This document shows, one piece after another, positions 35,087-46,786 of a stretch of DNA of 64,000 nucleotides (position 1 is its first letter; every line of letters starts with the position of its first letter). The position numbers and the translations under genes are program-made. The notes beneath the pieces were generated by a model. That model saw nothing but the letters and a program-made list of their open reading frames with translations, was not told the DNA's origin and made no database searches. The stretch comes from Ancylobacter aquaticus (GTDB taxonomy: Bacteria > Pseudomonadota > Alphaproteobacteria > Rhizobiales > Xanthobacteraceae): NCBI RefSeq assembly GCF_004339465.1, contig NZ_SMFY01000002.1:1054001-1118000 (forward strand), in the 5' to 3' direction.

Positions 35087-36823
35087 TCAACGGAGCCCGC
35101 CCTCGTCCTGCGGGCCGTCTTCCGCCCCGCGCCAGTCCGAATCGAGCGGTCGCTGGACAAGATCGGCGTCCACCGCGAGCCATTTGCGGGGCATGTCGAA
35201 CCGGGCGCTGAATACCGTGTTGAACGTGCGGGGATCGTCCGAAGGCTGATGGAGCCCCCGCCCATAGGCGGCCTCGACGGCGGCGGCCTCATAGCCCATC
35301 AGGACGAGCAGGGTCGGGAAGATCATGTAGTGGCTCGAACGATCCCTGTTGCCAGGCAGATCGCGCTCCCAGTCGATATCGGAAGCGCCTTCGCCCGCAA
35401 TCAGCACGAGCGGCACAGTCCCCTCCTCCGGCTCGGGGTGTGGGCTGCAATGGGTCAGCCCCCCGGCGCCACCGCGCTCGCGCAGGTTCTGGCCGTGGTC
35501 GGAGGTGTAGAGCAGCGTCGCGCGCGACAGATCGGCCCGGCTCAGCACGGTCTCGAAGAACGTCCCCACGTTCCACAGCAATGTGTTGCGATAGGCGTTG
35601 CGATAGCGCGCCCATTCTTCGGCACTGTTGCCGAACCCTTCGCGCCGCGCGGAGCGATGGGGCGCGTCGACATAGCCCCCGCGCGGCAGCGCCGGGCCAT
35701 AGCGCATATGGTCGTCTGGGTATTTGTCGTGCACGGGAAAATGCGCGCCGATCTTGTTGACGAGGATCAGCTTGGGCGTGGGGTCGGCAAGCTCGGCGAT
35801 CAGTGCCTCGGCAAGCGCCATGTCCCGCTGCGGGACGGGCACGTCGGGAAACTGGACGAAGCGATCCAGCGCCTCGCGGCTGGCGCCGTACATCACAAGC
35901 GCTCGCGGACCGTCGGTGAGTTGCGCATCCATATAGACGGTCTGCAAGCCGGCCTTGCGCGCATACGCCCAGATCGAGGGGCCCGTCGCGTTGATCCGGT
36001 GATAATCGCCGCGCGTCCCACCGTAGCGAAGGGTCAGATTGGTGCCGAAGCTGCAATGGGTGATGGAGGCGGCGAGGCCGTAATTGTGGATCACCAGGCC
36101 CGGCCAGTGCCGCGAGAGGGGAGTCGGCACGCCGCTGGACGCGTTGATGTCGAGATACTGGCCGGCCACGCTCTCGTCGATGATGAGCACGACGCTCCCG
36201 GAGAGCCGCTTGCCGGAATGGGGAAGGCTGATCGCCTGCCGGGCGCCCAGGGCGCCCCTTGCCGCGTCATAGCCGAGAAGCATCAGGTAGATCAGGGGCA
36301 TCAGGCTGGGCGGCGCGCCGTTGATGGTGTTCAGGTTGCGCGCCAGCATGACGATAGCCGCCACCAGCGCCGCCGCGATCGGTGCAGCGGCGGCGCAAAG
36401 GTCGGCAAGGGGCATGGGCCAGCCCGGAGGAAGAACCAGAACCGCCAGCAGCAGGAACGCGCTCTCGGCCCCGCGAATCAACGAGGCGCGATGCTGGATT
36501 CTTGCTTCCGGAAGGCCGGTCGCCCCCCGAAGCAGGTTGAAAAAATCGCTGTAGTTCAGGCGCTGCCCGCTGGCATCCTCGAAGACGGCGGTAAAATAGG
36601 CACAGGCTACCAGCGGCACCGCGACGATCACCCGCACCGGCGATGAGTCGATGGAGGCTGCCGCCAGAAGCGAGCCCCAGAGAATCGCAGCGAGCACGAT
36701 GTATCCAACACGGACCGGGAACGTTCCAATGTCGGAAAGGGCGGAAAAAAACCTTGGGGCGTAGACACCAACGTAAAAAATGCAGGCAAATAATTTTAAA
36801 TAGAAGACGCCTACACTGAGCAT
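35087..36823 (-). CDS. Sulfatase-fold membrane protein (phosphoethanolamine-transferase like)
   Basis: A 578-residue protein. The N-terminal third holds about five hydrophobic segments (from residue 5 to 190), and the rest is an alkaline-phosphatase/sulfatase catalytic domain. Metal and nucleophile landmarks: VVLIIDESVAGQYLDIN near 213, HCSFGTNLTLRYGG near 260 (the GT marks the probable Thr nucleophile, as in EptA-type SCGT), LILVNKIGAHFPVHDKYP near 350, and LLYTSDHGQNLRERG near 445. These resemble lipid A/glycan phosphoethanolamine transferases. The coding start is AT-rich and unlike its neighbours. Substrate is unknown; periplasmic action is expected. Confidence 0.8.
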   Translation of the reverse strand: MLSVGVFYLKLFACIFYVGVYAPRFFSALSDIGTFPVRVGYIVLAAILWGSLLAAASIDSSPVRVIVAVPLVACAYFTAVFEDASGQRLNYSDFFNLLRGATGLPEARIQHRASLIRGAESAFLLLAVLVLPPGWPMPLADLCAAAAPIAAALVAAIVMLARNLNTINGAPPSLMPLIYLMLLGYDAARGALGARQAISLPHSGKRLSGSVVLIIDESVAGQYLDINASSGVPTPLSRHWPGLVIHNYGLAASITHCSFGTNLTLRYGGTRGDYHRINATGPSIWAYARKAGLQTVYMDAQLTDGPRALVMYGASREALDRFVQFPDVPVPQRDMALAEALIAELADPTPKLILVNKIGAHFPVHDKYPDDHMRYGPALPRGGYVDAPHRSARREGFGNSAEEWARYRNAYRNTLLWNVGTFFETVLSRADLSRATLLYTSDHGQNLRERGGAGGLTHCSPHPEPEEGTVPLVLIAGEGASDIDWERDLPGNRDRSSHYMIFPTLLVLMGYEAAAVEAAYGRGLHQPSDDPRTFNTVFSARFDMPRKWLAVDADLVQRPLDSDWRGAEDGPQDEGGLR

Positions 36824-36957
36824 CGAATATTTCTAGGAGAGAGAATTGACGGAGTTTTTCAGATTTATACCTCCCGCATGACTGAGTCAAAATGCTCCCG
36901 GGAGCTCGGGCCCGCGCGTCACCGGGTCGGGCAACCGGCGGCACGGATCAACGCGGC

Positions 36958-37443
36958 ATGACGCTGGCACTCGCGCTCTACCAGCCCGACATCGCGCAGA
37001 ATGCCGGCACGCTGGCGCGCGCAGCCGCCTGCCTCGACGTGACGCTGCACATCATCGAGCCGGCGGGCTTCCCTGTGGGCGATGCCGGCTTCCGGCGGGC
37101 GGGGATGGACTATCTCGACCGCGCCGCGATCACCCGGCATGACAGCTTCACCGCGTTCGAGAATTGGCGCGCGGTGGAACGCCGGCGGCTGATCCTGTGC
37201 ACCACGCGCGGCGCGGTGGCCTACACAGCCTTCGCCTTCGCGCCCGACGACGTGCTGCTGCTGGGCCGCGAGAGCGCCGGCGTGCCGGAGGAGGTGCACG
37301 CGGCAGCCGATGCGCGAATCGCCATCCCGCTAATGGAAGGCGCCCGTTCGCTCAACGTGGCACTGGCCGGGGCGATGATTCTCGGCGAGGCGCTGCGGCA
37401 GACGGGGGGATTTCCCCCATATCACCCTCATCCCCAGGCTTGA
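36958..37443 (+). CDS. trmL: tRNA (cytidine(34)-2'-O)-methyltransferase TrmL
   Basis: A 161-residue SPOUT methyltransferase that modifies the wobble base of tRNA-Leu. Motifs: LALYQPDIAQNAGTLARAAA (about residues 4-23), VLLLGRESAGVPEEVH near 100, and the knot region IPLMEGARSLNVALAGAMILGEALRQ near 122-147. The ATG at 36958 begins at the family N-terminus. The last ten or so residues (GGFPPYHPHPQA) are coded by a palindromic repeat that also supplies the stop codon. In other Rhizobiales trmL lies next to petABC; here the sulfatase-fold gene is between them. Confidence 0.94.
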   Translation: MTLALALYQPDIAQNAGTLARAAACLDVTLHIIEPAGFPVGDAGFRRAGMDYLDRAAITRHDSFTAFENWRAVERRRLILCTTRGAVAYTAFAFAPDDVLLLGRESAGVPEEVHAAADARIAIPLMEGARSLNVALAGAMILGEALRQTGGFPPYHPHPQA

Positions 37444-37495
37444 CCCGGGGATCCAGACTTCCCCTCAGCGGTGCGCGGGGGCCGTAGCCCGCGCA
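37424..37495 (+). repeat. Palindromic repeat over the trmL stop codon
   Basis: TCATCCCCAGGCTTGACC followed by CGGGGATCCAGACTT forms an almost perfect hairpin (37431-37451), and TGCGCGGG / CCCGCGCA (37472-37495) forms a second. The motif TCATCCCCGGGCTTGACCCGGGGATCCA is a common alphaproteobacterial intergenic element. The TGA of trmL is inside its loop. Confidence 0.65.
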
Positions 37496-37556
37496 CACCT
37501 TGCGGTGTTAGCTGTGGGCATCGACATCTGAAACGGCGTGACAGGAGCTGGAAAAA

Positions 37557-38063
37557 TTGAGCGTGGCATTTGCAAAGGAAGAGAGTGCCGAGGCCGCCTC
37601 GGAAACCATTCTGCCGGCGCGCCCGATCTCCGATCGCATTAATCTTGTCACCAAAGCCGGCCTGCAGATGCTGCAGGATGAATTGGCAAGCGCCCAGCAG
37701 GCGCTCGCGGCCGCGAATGCTCTGGAAGATGTCAATGAGAGGCGACGGCAATCGGCGGTTCCGATCCGCGACATCCGTTACTATTCCCAGCGCGTCGAGA
37801 CCGCCCGGGTTTCGTTGCCGCCATCGTCAAACGACGTCGTTTCGTTCGGTCACACCGTCCGTTTCGAGCGCGATGACGGCCGCGTGCAGACCTACCGCAT
37901 CGTCGGCGAGGATGAGGCCAACCCGTCTCAGGCTACACTTTCGCATGGCTCCCCCGTCGCCATCGCCCTGATGGGCAAAGCGGTTGGCGACGTGGTCCAG
38001 CTGGGGCCGCGCAGTCTCGAAATCCTGTCCATTTCCTGGTTGGAGGATGGCGACAGGATCTGA
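37557..38063 (+). CDS. GreA/GreB-family transcription elongation factor-like protein
   Basis: A 168-residue protein with the C-terminal FKBP-like Gre domain (about residues 100-165, VSFGHTVRFERDDGRVQTYRIVGEDEANPS and the GKAVGDVV turn) and an N-terminal coiled coil (about 30-85). The usual GreA tip with its GDLSEN-type acidic pair is not seen; the matching place reads NALEDVNERRRQSAV, then the basic RDIRYY. So it may bind RNA polymerase without normal cleavage stimulation. A TTG start with AGGAG nine bases upstream is used; a GTG two codons later is possible. Confidence 0.8.
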   Translation: MSVAFAKEESAEAASETILPARPISDRINLVTKAGLQMLQDELASAQQALAAANALEDVNERRRQSAVPIRDIRYYSQRVETARVSLPPSSNDVVSFGHTVRFERDDGRVQTYRIVGEDEANPSQATLSHGSPVAIALMGKAVGDVVQLGPRSLEILSISWLEDGDRI

Positions 38064-38075
38064 GGGCGCGCGCCC

Positions 38076-39938
<1,863 letters not shown>

Positions 39939-40080
39939 GGGCCGCCTTCTGCGCCGCCGATGCGGCACCTTTGTGTCGCCCATGCCCGGAATCACGCGGC
40001 CTGTCAGCGTCCGCTCAGCGGTATCATGCGAATGTTACGATGGCCGCTCAGTCTGCCGTGCCGTTCAGGAGAGACAGGCC

Positions 40081-40776
40081 ATGCGTTCGCGCCATGACGA
40101 GAACCATTATGTCGACCGCGCGGGCTGGCTGCGCGCCGCCGTGCTCGGCGCCAATGACGGCATCCTCTCCACCGCCAGCCTCATCGTCGGCGTGGCGGCG
40201 GCGAGTGCAGGGCGCGACGCGGTGCTGCTGGCCGGCATTGCCGGGCTGGTGGCGGGCGCCATGTCGATGGCGGCGGGCGAATATGTCTCGGTGTCCTCGC
40301 AAACCGATACCGAGCAGGCCGACCTCACCCGCGAACGGGCCGAACTCGCGGCCGACCCGGCCGGCGAGGAGCAGGAACTGGTCGAGATCTATGTCCGGCG
40401 CGGCCTCGACCCGGCGCTGGCACGGGAGGTTGCCCGCCAGCTCTCGGCGAAGGACGCGCTGGAAGCCCATGCGCGCGACGAGCTCGGCATGAACGAGATC
40501 ACCGCCGCCCGCCCGGTGCAGGCCGCGCTCGCCTCCGCCGCCAGCTTCGCCGCCGGCGCCGCCCTGCCCCTCGCCACCGCGCTGCTCGCGCCGCTCTCCG
40601 GGCTGACGATCACCGTTTCCGTCGCGGCGCTGGTGTTCCTCGCCATTCTCGGCGTGGCGGGGGCGAAGGCCGGCGGTGCCGACCCGGCCCGGGCGGCGCT
40701 GCGCGTCACCTTCTGGGGCGCACTGGCGATGGCGGCCACCGCCGCGATCGGCGCGCTGTCGGGCACGATGGTGTAG
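40081..40776 (+). CDS. VIT/CCC1-family transporter
   Basis: A 231-residue membrane protein of the vacuolar iron transporter group. The N-terminus reads [29 protein letters not shown], typical of the family, then [22 protein letters not shown], a hydrophilic loop rich in Glu (about 75-130), and three C-terminal helices with [13 protein letters not shown]. The Glu-rich loop in plant VIT1 binds metal. AGGAGAGACAGGCC precedes the ATG. Likely Fe/Mn efflux or storage; unproven. Confidence 0.92.
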   Translation: MRSRHDENHYVDRAGWLRAAVLGANDGILSTASLIVGVAAASAGRDAVLLAGIAGLVAGAMSMAAGEYVSVSSQTDTEQADLTRERAELAADPAGEEQELVEIYVRRGLDPALAREVARQLSAKDALEAHARDELGMNEITAARPVQAALASAASFAAGAALPLATALLAPLSGLTITVSVAALVFLAILGVAGAKAGGADPARAALRVTFWGALAMAATAAIGALSGTMV

Positions 40777-40844
40777 CCCCGCCCTTCCGGGCTCGGGCGC
40801 AAAAGGCTAGAAGCGGGCCGCGCCCCTCCGCAGGAAAAGCCGCC

Positions 40845-41738
40845 ATGACCGCCGAGATCGCCGCCGACACAGAGAGCCGCCAGGTCGCCGCGCGCGCCTG
40901 GTTCGAGGAATTGCGCACCCGCATCTGCGCCGCCTTCGAGAGGCTGGAAGACGAGGCCCCCGCCACGCTCTATCCCGGCGCCCCCGGCCGCTTCACCCGC
41001 ACCCCGTGGGAGCGCACGGACCATTCCGGCACGCCGGGCGGCGGCGGGGTCATGTCGCTGATGCGCGGGCGGCTGTTCGAGAAGGTCGGCGTGCATTGCT
41101 CGACCGTGCATGGCGAGTTCGCGCCCGAATTCCGCAAGCAGATCCCCGGCGCCGAGGAAGACCCGCGCTTCCACGCCACCGGCATCTCGCTCATCGCCCA
41201 CATGGCGAACCCGCACGTGCCGGCGGTGCACATGAACACCCGCTTCGTCGTCACCACCAAGGCATGGTTCGGCGGCGGGGCGGACCTGACCCCGGTGCTG
41301 GACGCACGGCGCACGCAGGAGGACCCGGATTCGGTCGCCTTCCACGCCGCCCTGCGCGGCGCCTGCGAGGGTCGCCCGCACATCGACTATCCCCGCTACA
41401 AGGAATGGTGCGACGAGTATTTCTACCTGCCGCACCGCAAGGAGATGCGCGGCATTGGCGGCATCTTCTACGACTGGCTGGATTCGGGCGACTGGAACGC
41501 CGATTTCCACTTCACCAAGGCGGTCGGCCTCGCCTTTCTCGACGTCTATCCGCACCTCGTGCGGACCAACATGGCGACCCCGTGGGACGAGGCCGCGCGC
41601 GAGGAACAGCTCATCCGCCGCGGCCGCTATGTCGAGTTCAACCTGCTCTATGACCGGGGCACGCTGTTCGGCCTGAAGACCGGCGGCAATGTGGATTCCA
41701 TCCTCTCCTCCATGCCGCCGGTGGTGAAATGGCCGTGA
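40845..41738 (+). CDS. hemF: Oxygen-dependent coproporphyrinogen III oxidase
   Basis: A 297-residue enzyme of heme synthesis (coproporphyrinogen III to protoporphyrinogen IX with O2). Motifs: [28 protein letters not shown] (about residues 65-92), [24 protein letters not shown] (about 126-149), and [27 protein letters not shown] (about 185-211). Length is normal. The start follows GAAAAGCCGCC. No operon partner adjoins it; VIT and cca flank it. Confidence 0.97.
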   Translation: MTAEIAADTESRQVAARAWFEELRTRICAAFERLEDEAPATLYPGAPGRFTRTPWERTDHSGTPGGGGVMSLMRGRLFEKVGVHCSTVHGEFAPEFRKQIPGAEEDPRFHATGISLIAHMANPHVPAVHMNTRFVVTTKAWFGGGADLTPVLDARRTQEDPDSVAFHAALRGACEGRPHIDYPRYKEWCDEYFYLPHRKEMRGIGGIFYDWLDSGDWNADFHFTKAVGLAFLDVYPHLVRTNMATPWDEAAREEQLIRRGRYVEFNLLYDRGTLFGLKTGGNVDSILSSMPPVVKWP

Positions 41739-41795
41739 GGTTCGATGCACCGGGTGCCCGGATCTAGCCCAAGCATGAGCGGTGGCGGGAGATAG

Positions 41796-43001
41796 CTAGG
41801 CTCCCTCCAGAATCCCCTCCAGCGCCTGAGCCTCCATCGGGAAGCCCGCGTCGATCCATGCCTCCTCGGCGCGCTTGAGCGCGGCGCCGAGCGCGGGGCC
41901 GGGGGTGAGGCCGCGCGCCAGAAAATCCCCCGCCTTCAGCGGGAAAACCGGGATCGGCCAGTCCGCCGCCAGAGTCGCCAGCGCCTGCCAGCCTTCATCG
42001 TCGAGCGGGGCGTTCGAGCGGGCGAAGGCGATCAGCGCGCGGTCCTGAAACGCCTCGCGGCCCATGCGGTAGAGGAACGCCTTCTGCCCCTTCTCGCACA
42101 TAGCCGGCGTCGGCGCGGGGCCGGCCAGCGCGTCGAGCCGCGCGCCTTCCGCATTGGAGAGCCGGAGCCCGGCGCGCAGAGCTTCGACATCCGCCTCGTC
42201 GCGCACCGTGAGCGCCCCGAGCCGGCGCACCGCGTCCGGCGCCAGCCCCAGCACGGATTCCACCTCGACGAGCCGGGCGAAGGTGGACACCTCCCCCTCG
42301 CGCCCGAGCAGGGGCGCCAGCAGGCCGGCCTCCTGCATCTGCGCCAGCGTCTCGGGCGCACGGGGCGCGACCAGCAGCTTCATCAGTTCCGCCCGCACCC
42401 GCTCGCGCGAGAGCTGGTCCAGGCCCTCCCGGTTGCGGATCGCCGCCGCGAGCGCGGCAGGATCGAGCGGCCCCCGGCCGAAGGCGGCGTGAAAGCGAAA
42501 CAAGCGGAGGATGCGCAGATAGTCCTCGCGGATGCGGGTGTCGGCATCGCCGATGAAGCGCACCCGCCCCGCCTTCGCATCCGCCGCGCCGCCGACGAGG
42601 TCAACCAGTTCGCCGGAGCGGGTGAGATAAAGCGCGTTCATGGTGAAGTCGCGCCGCTGCGCGTCATGCGCCCAACTGCGGCCGAAGACGACCCGGGCGC
42701 GGCGCCCGTCGGTCTCCACATCCTCGCGCAGCGTCGTCACCTCATAGGGCTCGCCATCCGCGATCACCGTCACCGTGCCGTGCTCGATGCCGGTCGGCAC
42801 CGGCTTCAGCCCGGCGGACTTGGCCCGGGCCGTCACTTCCTCCGGCAGGGCCGTGGTGGCGATGTCGATGTCGGAACGCAGCCCGCGCCCGATCAGCCAG
42901 TCGCGCACCGCGCCGCCGACGATGCGCGCCTCCTCGCCGGCGCCGTCGAGCGCGGCCAGCACGCGGGCAAGGCCCGGGCGGCCTGCGACGAGGGGGTTCA
43001 T
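41796..43001 (-). CDS. cca: CCA tRNA nucleotidyltransferase
   Basis: A 401-residue class II nucleotidyltransferase. Seen motifs: ARIVGGAVRDWLIGRGLRSDIDIATTA (about residues 25-51; Asp pair DID), DFTMNALYLTRSGELVDLVGG near 118, and the RRD region IREDYLRILRLFRFHAAFG near 155. It adds or repairs the CCA end of tRNAs, as alphaproteobacterial members do, and could also act on poly(A). It is the last gene of a minus-strand operon, starting inside the DUF6111 stop (4-base overlap). Confidence 0.95.
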   Translation of the reverse strand: MNPLVAGRPGLARVLAALDGAGEEARIVGGAVRDWLIGRGLRSDIDIATTALPEEVTARAKSAGLKPVPTGIEHGTVTVIADGEPYEVTTLREDVETDGRRARVVFGRSWAHDAQRRDFTMNALYLTRSGELVDLVGGAADAKAGRVRFIGDADTRIREDYLRILRLFRFHAAFGRGPLDPAALAAAIRNREGLDQLSRERVRAELMKLLVAPRAPETLAQMQEAGLLAPLLGREGEVSTFARLVEVESVLGLAPDAVRRLGALTVRDEADVEALRAGLRLSNAEGARLDALAGPAPTPAMCEKGQKAFLYRMGREAFQDRALIAFARSNAPLDDEGWQALATLAADWPIPVFPLKAGDFLARGLTPGPALGAALKRAEEAWIDAGFPMEAQALEGILEGA

Positions 43002-43258
43002 TCGATGTGCCCCGGCACCATCACCCCGTCCTGCCAGGTCGGCGGCACATAACGGCCGGTGGTCGGCCCGCGCGAGGAGGATTCGAGCACATACAGGCTT
43101 CCCGCCACCAGCAGCACGGCGATGATCGAGCAGACGATCATCGCCCGCAGCGTCCAGCCGGCGAGCCAGGAATCGACCTTGCGGCCGTAGCGCAGATAAA
43201 GCGCGAAGGCGAGGAAGGGCAGGATGAAGAGCGCGAGCTGGGCAAGGATGCGGGCCAT
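42998..43258 (-). CDS. DUF6111-family small membrane protein
   Basis: An 86-residue protein with two hydrophobic segments (about residues 6-21, ALFILPFLAFALYL, and 37-55, AMIVCSIIAVLLVAGSLYV) and a polar tail RGPTTGRYVPPTWQDG. It matches small inner-membrane proteins found upstream of cca in Rhizobiales. Its ATG overlaps the NUDIX stop, and its own stop overlaps the cca start, so all four genes are translationally coupled. Function unknown. Confidence 0.88.
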   Translation of the reverse strand: MARILAQLALFILPFLAFALYLRYGRKVDSWLAGWTLRAMIVCSIIAVLLVAGSLYVLESSSRGPTTGRYVPPTWQDGVMVPGHIE

Positions 43259-43932
43259 CAGGCGTAAATCCTCTCATAGAGGCTGCGCAGAATGCCGGCG
43301 GTGATGCCCCAGATGCGGCGCTTCTCATAGGTCATGGCGTGGAAGGTCCGCACCATGCCGAGCCATTCGCGGCTCTCGCGCTGGTGGTTGCCGTCATTCA
43401 TCAGGAAGTCGAGCGGCACCTCGAACGCCTCGTCCACCTCGCCCGGGTTGAGCGTCAGGCCGAAATCGGGTTGCACCAGCCCGACCACCGGAATGATGCG
43501 GTAGCCGGTGCGGGCGAGATAGGCGTCGAGATAGCCGAGAGGCGCGACAAGGCCGGGCGCCAGCCCCACCTCCTCCTGCGCCTCGCGCAATGCCGCGCCC
43601 AGCGGGCCGTCATCCCCAGGGTCGATCTTGCCGCCGGGAAAGGCGATCTGCGCCGCATGGCTGGAGAGGTGCGCCGAGCGCATCGTCAGCAGCACGGTCG
43701 GCCGTTCGCGGGCGATGATCGGCACCAGCACCGCCGCCCCGCGCACCGGCCGCGCGTCGACAAGCGCGCGGAACTCCGGCGTCAGTTCATGGTCGCCGCG
43801 CACCGGGTCGCCATCGAGGTCCGGGAGGGCGAGCAGACGCGTGCGTGCACGGGCGAGAAAATCATCGAGGTCGAGCGGCGCCCCATCGGCAGCCCCTCGC
43901 ATCGGCAGCACAGTGGCAGGCACAGCGTTCAT
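43258..43932 (-). CDS. NUDIX hydrolase, CoA pyrophosphatase type
   Basis: A 224-residue NUDIX hydrolase. The NUDIX box reads GGKIDPGDDGPLGAALREAQEEVGL (about residues 98-122), lacking no key residue of GX5EX7REUXEEXGU except the shortened GX5 spacing being standard. PGGKID and the upstream AQIAF segment, together with the RTGYRIIPVVGLV strand, match coenzyme A pyrophosphatases. It cleaves CoA or its derivatives to phosphopantetheine and 3',5'-ADP in the family. Stop and start overlap neighbours by one and four bases. Confidence 0.92.
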   Translation of the reverse strand: MNAVPATVLPMRGAADGAPLDLDDFLARARTRLLALPDLDGDPVRGDHELTPEFRALVDARPVRGAAVLVPIIARERPTVLLTMRSAHLSSHAAQIAFPGGKIDPGDDGPLGAALREAQEEVGLAPGLVAPLGYLDAYLARTGYRIIPVVGLVQPDFGLTLNPGEVDEAFEVPLDFLMNDGNHQRESREWLGMVRTFHAMTYEKRRIWGITAGILRSLYERIYA

Positions 43933-44516
43933 CCATCCTCCTTCACCGTCCCGGCGGGCGCCAGCGCAAAGAACGCCCCGCCCGAAGCGACGCCGAACAC
44001 GGGCCGCCCTTCTACCACGCGCTCCTCCGCAAGCTCGGCGAGATCGAGGAAGACGGCACGGGTCAGCCGGGCCCACAGGCCGCGACGCACATACAGATAG
44101 GGTCGCGGCTCGCCATCCGCCCGTGTCTCGATGCGCAGCGGATGGTCGCGGTCGCAGACGACAAGATCGTCGAGATTGGTGCGGAAGAGCAGGCGCGGCT
44201 CCCCCTCGCCCGGCTCCACCACCATGTCGACGGCGAGGAAGGGCGCGTCCTCCACCGTGATGCCGAGTTTCTCCACCGGCGTCACCAGCACATGGCGCTC
44301 GCCCTCGCGCCTCAGCACCGAGGCGAACAGGCGAACCAGCGCCGGCCGGAGGATGGGACGGCCCTCATGGTGCCATACCCCCTCGCGGTCGATCACGATG
44401 TCGATGTCGCCACAATCGGGCGGATTCCAACGCTCCAGCGGCGGCAGGGCCTTCTGCGGGCCGCCCTCCACCGCGCGCACCAATTCGTCAAATCGGCCGG
44501 AAACCGCTGAATTCAT
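43929..44516 (-). CDS. DUF1285-domain protein
   Basis: A 195-residue protein matching DUF1285: PPLERWNPPDCGDIDIVIDREGVWHHEGRPI (about residues 25-55), PVEKLGITVEDAPFLAVDM near 80, and DHPLRIETRADGEPRPYLYVRRGL near 124. It is mostly beta-structured, cytoplasmic, and has no enzyme motif. It heads the operon DUF1285-NUDIX-DUF6111-cca, a conserved Rhizobiales arrangement. The start at 44516 was taken; a longer frame upstream is shadowed by the moxR side. Confidence 0.9.
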   Translation of the reverse strand: MNSAVSGRFDELVRAVEGGPQKALPPLERWNPPDCGDIDIVIDREGVWHHEGRPILRPALVRLFASVLRREGERHVLVTPVEKLGITVEDAPFLAVDMVVEPGEGEPRLLFRTNLDDLVVCDRDHPLRIETRADGEPRPYLYVRRGLWARLTRAVFLDLAELAEERVVEGRPVFGVASGGAFFALAPAGTVKEDG

Positions 44517-44774
44517 GAACAAATCCGTGTCACACAGACGCAATCGCGTAGTCGTGATCCCCCGCCCGATAGTCGACGCGGTTGCAAGATAGCGTAAGCT
44601 CAGCCCTTCGGAAGCCCATGCCGGCACGCGAGTCCCGACCAACGGAAACGCGGATGGTGCATTGCAATCGCTTTGTTGCGGTGCACAATGCCGGAGAGGC
44701 GGAACACAGAGCGTCTCGCGGCACGCCCGGTAGGGCCGTGTGGAGCGCGGGATTTGGGATTGCAGGAGAACGGC

Positions 44775-45785
<1,011 letters not shown>

Positions 45786-45838
45786 ACCTGTTTAACTGCG
45801 GCAAGTACCGCGTAACCGTGTGACGGAGACCTGACCGG

Positions 45839-46786
45839 GTGGAGTTCGAGGCCGATACCGCCGTGCGAAGCGCCGCGCAGGATGCCGCCGGCCTTATCGC
45901 CGCCATGCCGCGGCTGGTGCTGGAGGCGCGCCGCATCGCGGCCAGCGTCTATCACGGGCTGCACGGACGCCGCCGCGCCGGCACCGGCGAGAATTTCTGG
46001 CAGTACCGCCGCTTCAACGATGGCGAGCCCTCGAACCGCGTCGACTGGCGCCGTTCGGCCCGCGACGATCATCTCTATGTGCGCGAGCGCGAATGGGAAG
46101 CCGCCCACACGGTGTGGATCTGGCCGGATCTCTCCGCCTCCATGGTCTTCGCCTCGCCGCTGGTGTGGGAGACCAAGCGCGACCGTGCGCTGATTTTGGC
46201 CTTCGCCCTCGCCGAACTTCTGGTGCGCGGCGGCGAGCGGGTCGGCATTCCCGGCGTCATGAACCCGTCCGCCTCGCGACGCATCGTCGAGAAGATGGCG
46301 GAATCGCTGGTTCATGCCGCCAGCCTGCCGCAGAGCCTGCCGCCCGCATTTTCGCCCTCGCCGCTGGCCGAGGTGGTGCTGCTTGGCGACCTGTGGAGCC
46401 CGACGCGCGAGGTGGTGACGAGCCTTGCCGGTCTCGCTTCCTCCGGTGCCCATGGCCATGTGGTGCAGGTGTGCGACCCGGCGGAGGAGACCTTCCCCTA
46501 TTCCGGCCGCGTCGAGTTCCGCGAGCCGGAAAGCGGCGCGACGCTGACCATCGGCCGCGCCGAGACGGTGCGGGCGGACTATGTCGCCCGCGTCGCCACC
46601 CATCGCGACGCCATTCGCCGCGAAGCCGAGCGCCGCACCTGGAGCTTTCTTGTCCACCGCACCGACCGCCCGGCCAGCGAAGTGCTGCTGGCGCTGCATG
46701 CGCGCATGAGCGGGGGCCATGGCGCCGTGCCGCCGCGCGAGGGCGCGGGTGTGGATGCCTCCGACCAGACAGGACATGCGGCATGA
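45839..46786 (+). CDS. DUF58-domain protein
   Basis: A 315-residue protein. The DUF58 hallmark is seen as GENFWQYRRFNDGEPSNRVDWRRSARDDHLYVRERE (about residues 50-85), followed by a VWA-like fold with IWPDLSASMVFASP near 95. It has no clear membrane helix. It is the second gene of the MoxR cassette, starting with GTG 54 bases after moxR, and overlaps the next start by 4 bases. Proteins of this type are thought to be MoxR clients in envelope or metal-cofactor processes. Confidence 0.92.
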   Translation: MEFEADTAVRSAAQDAAGLIAAMPRLVLEARRIAASVYHGLHGRRRAGTGENFWQYRRFNDGEPSNRVDWRRSARDDHLYVREREWEAAHTVWIWPDLSASMVFASPLVWETKRDRALILAFALAELLVRGGERVGIPGVMNPSASRRIVEKMAESLVHAASLPQSLPPAFSPSPLAEVVLLGDLWSPTREVVTSLAGLASSGAHGHVVQVCDPAEETFPYSGRVEFREPESGATLTIGRAETVRADYVARVATHRDAIRREAERRTWSFLVHRTDRPASEVLLALHARMSGGHGAVPPREGAGVDASDQTGHAA

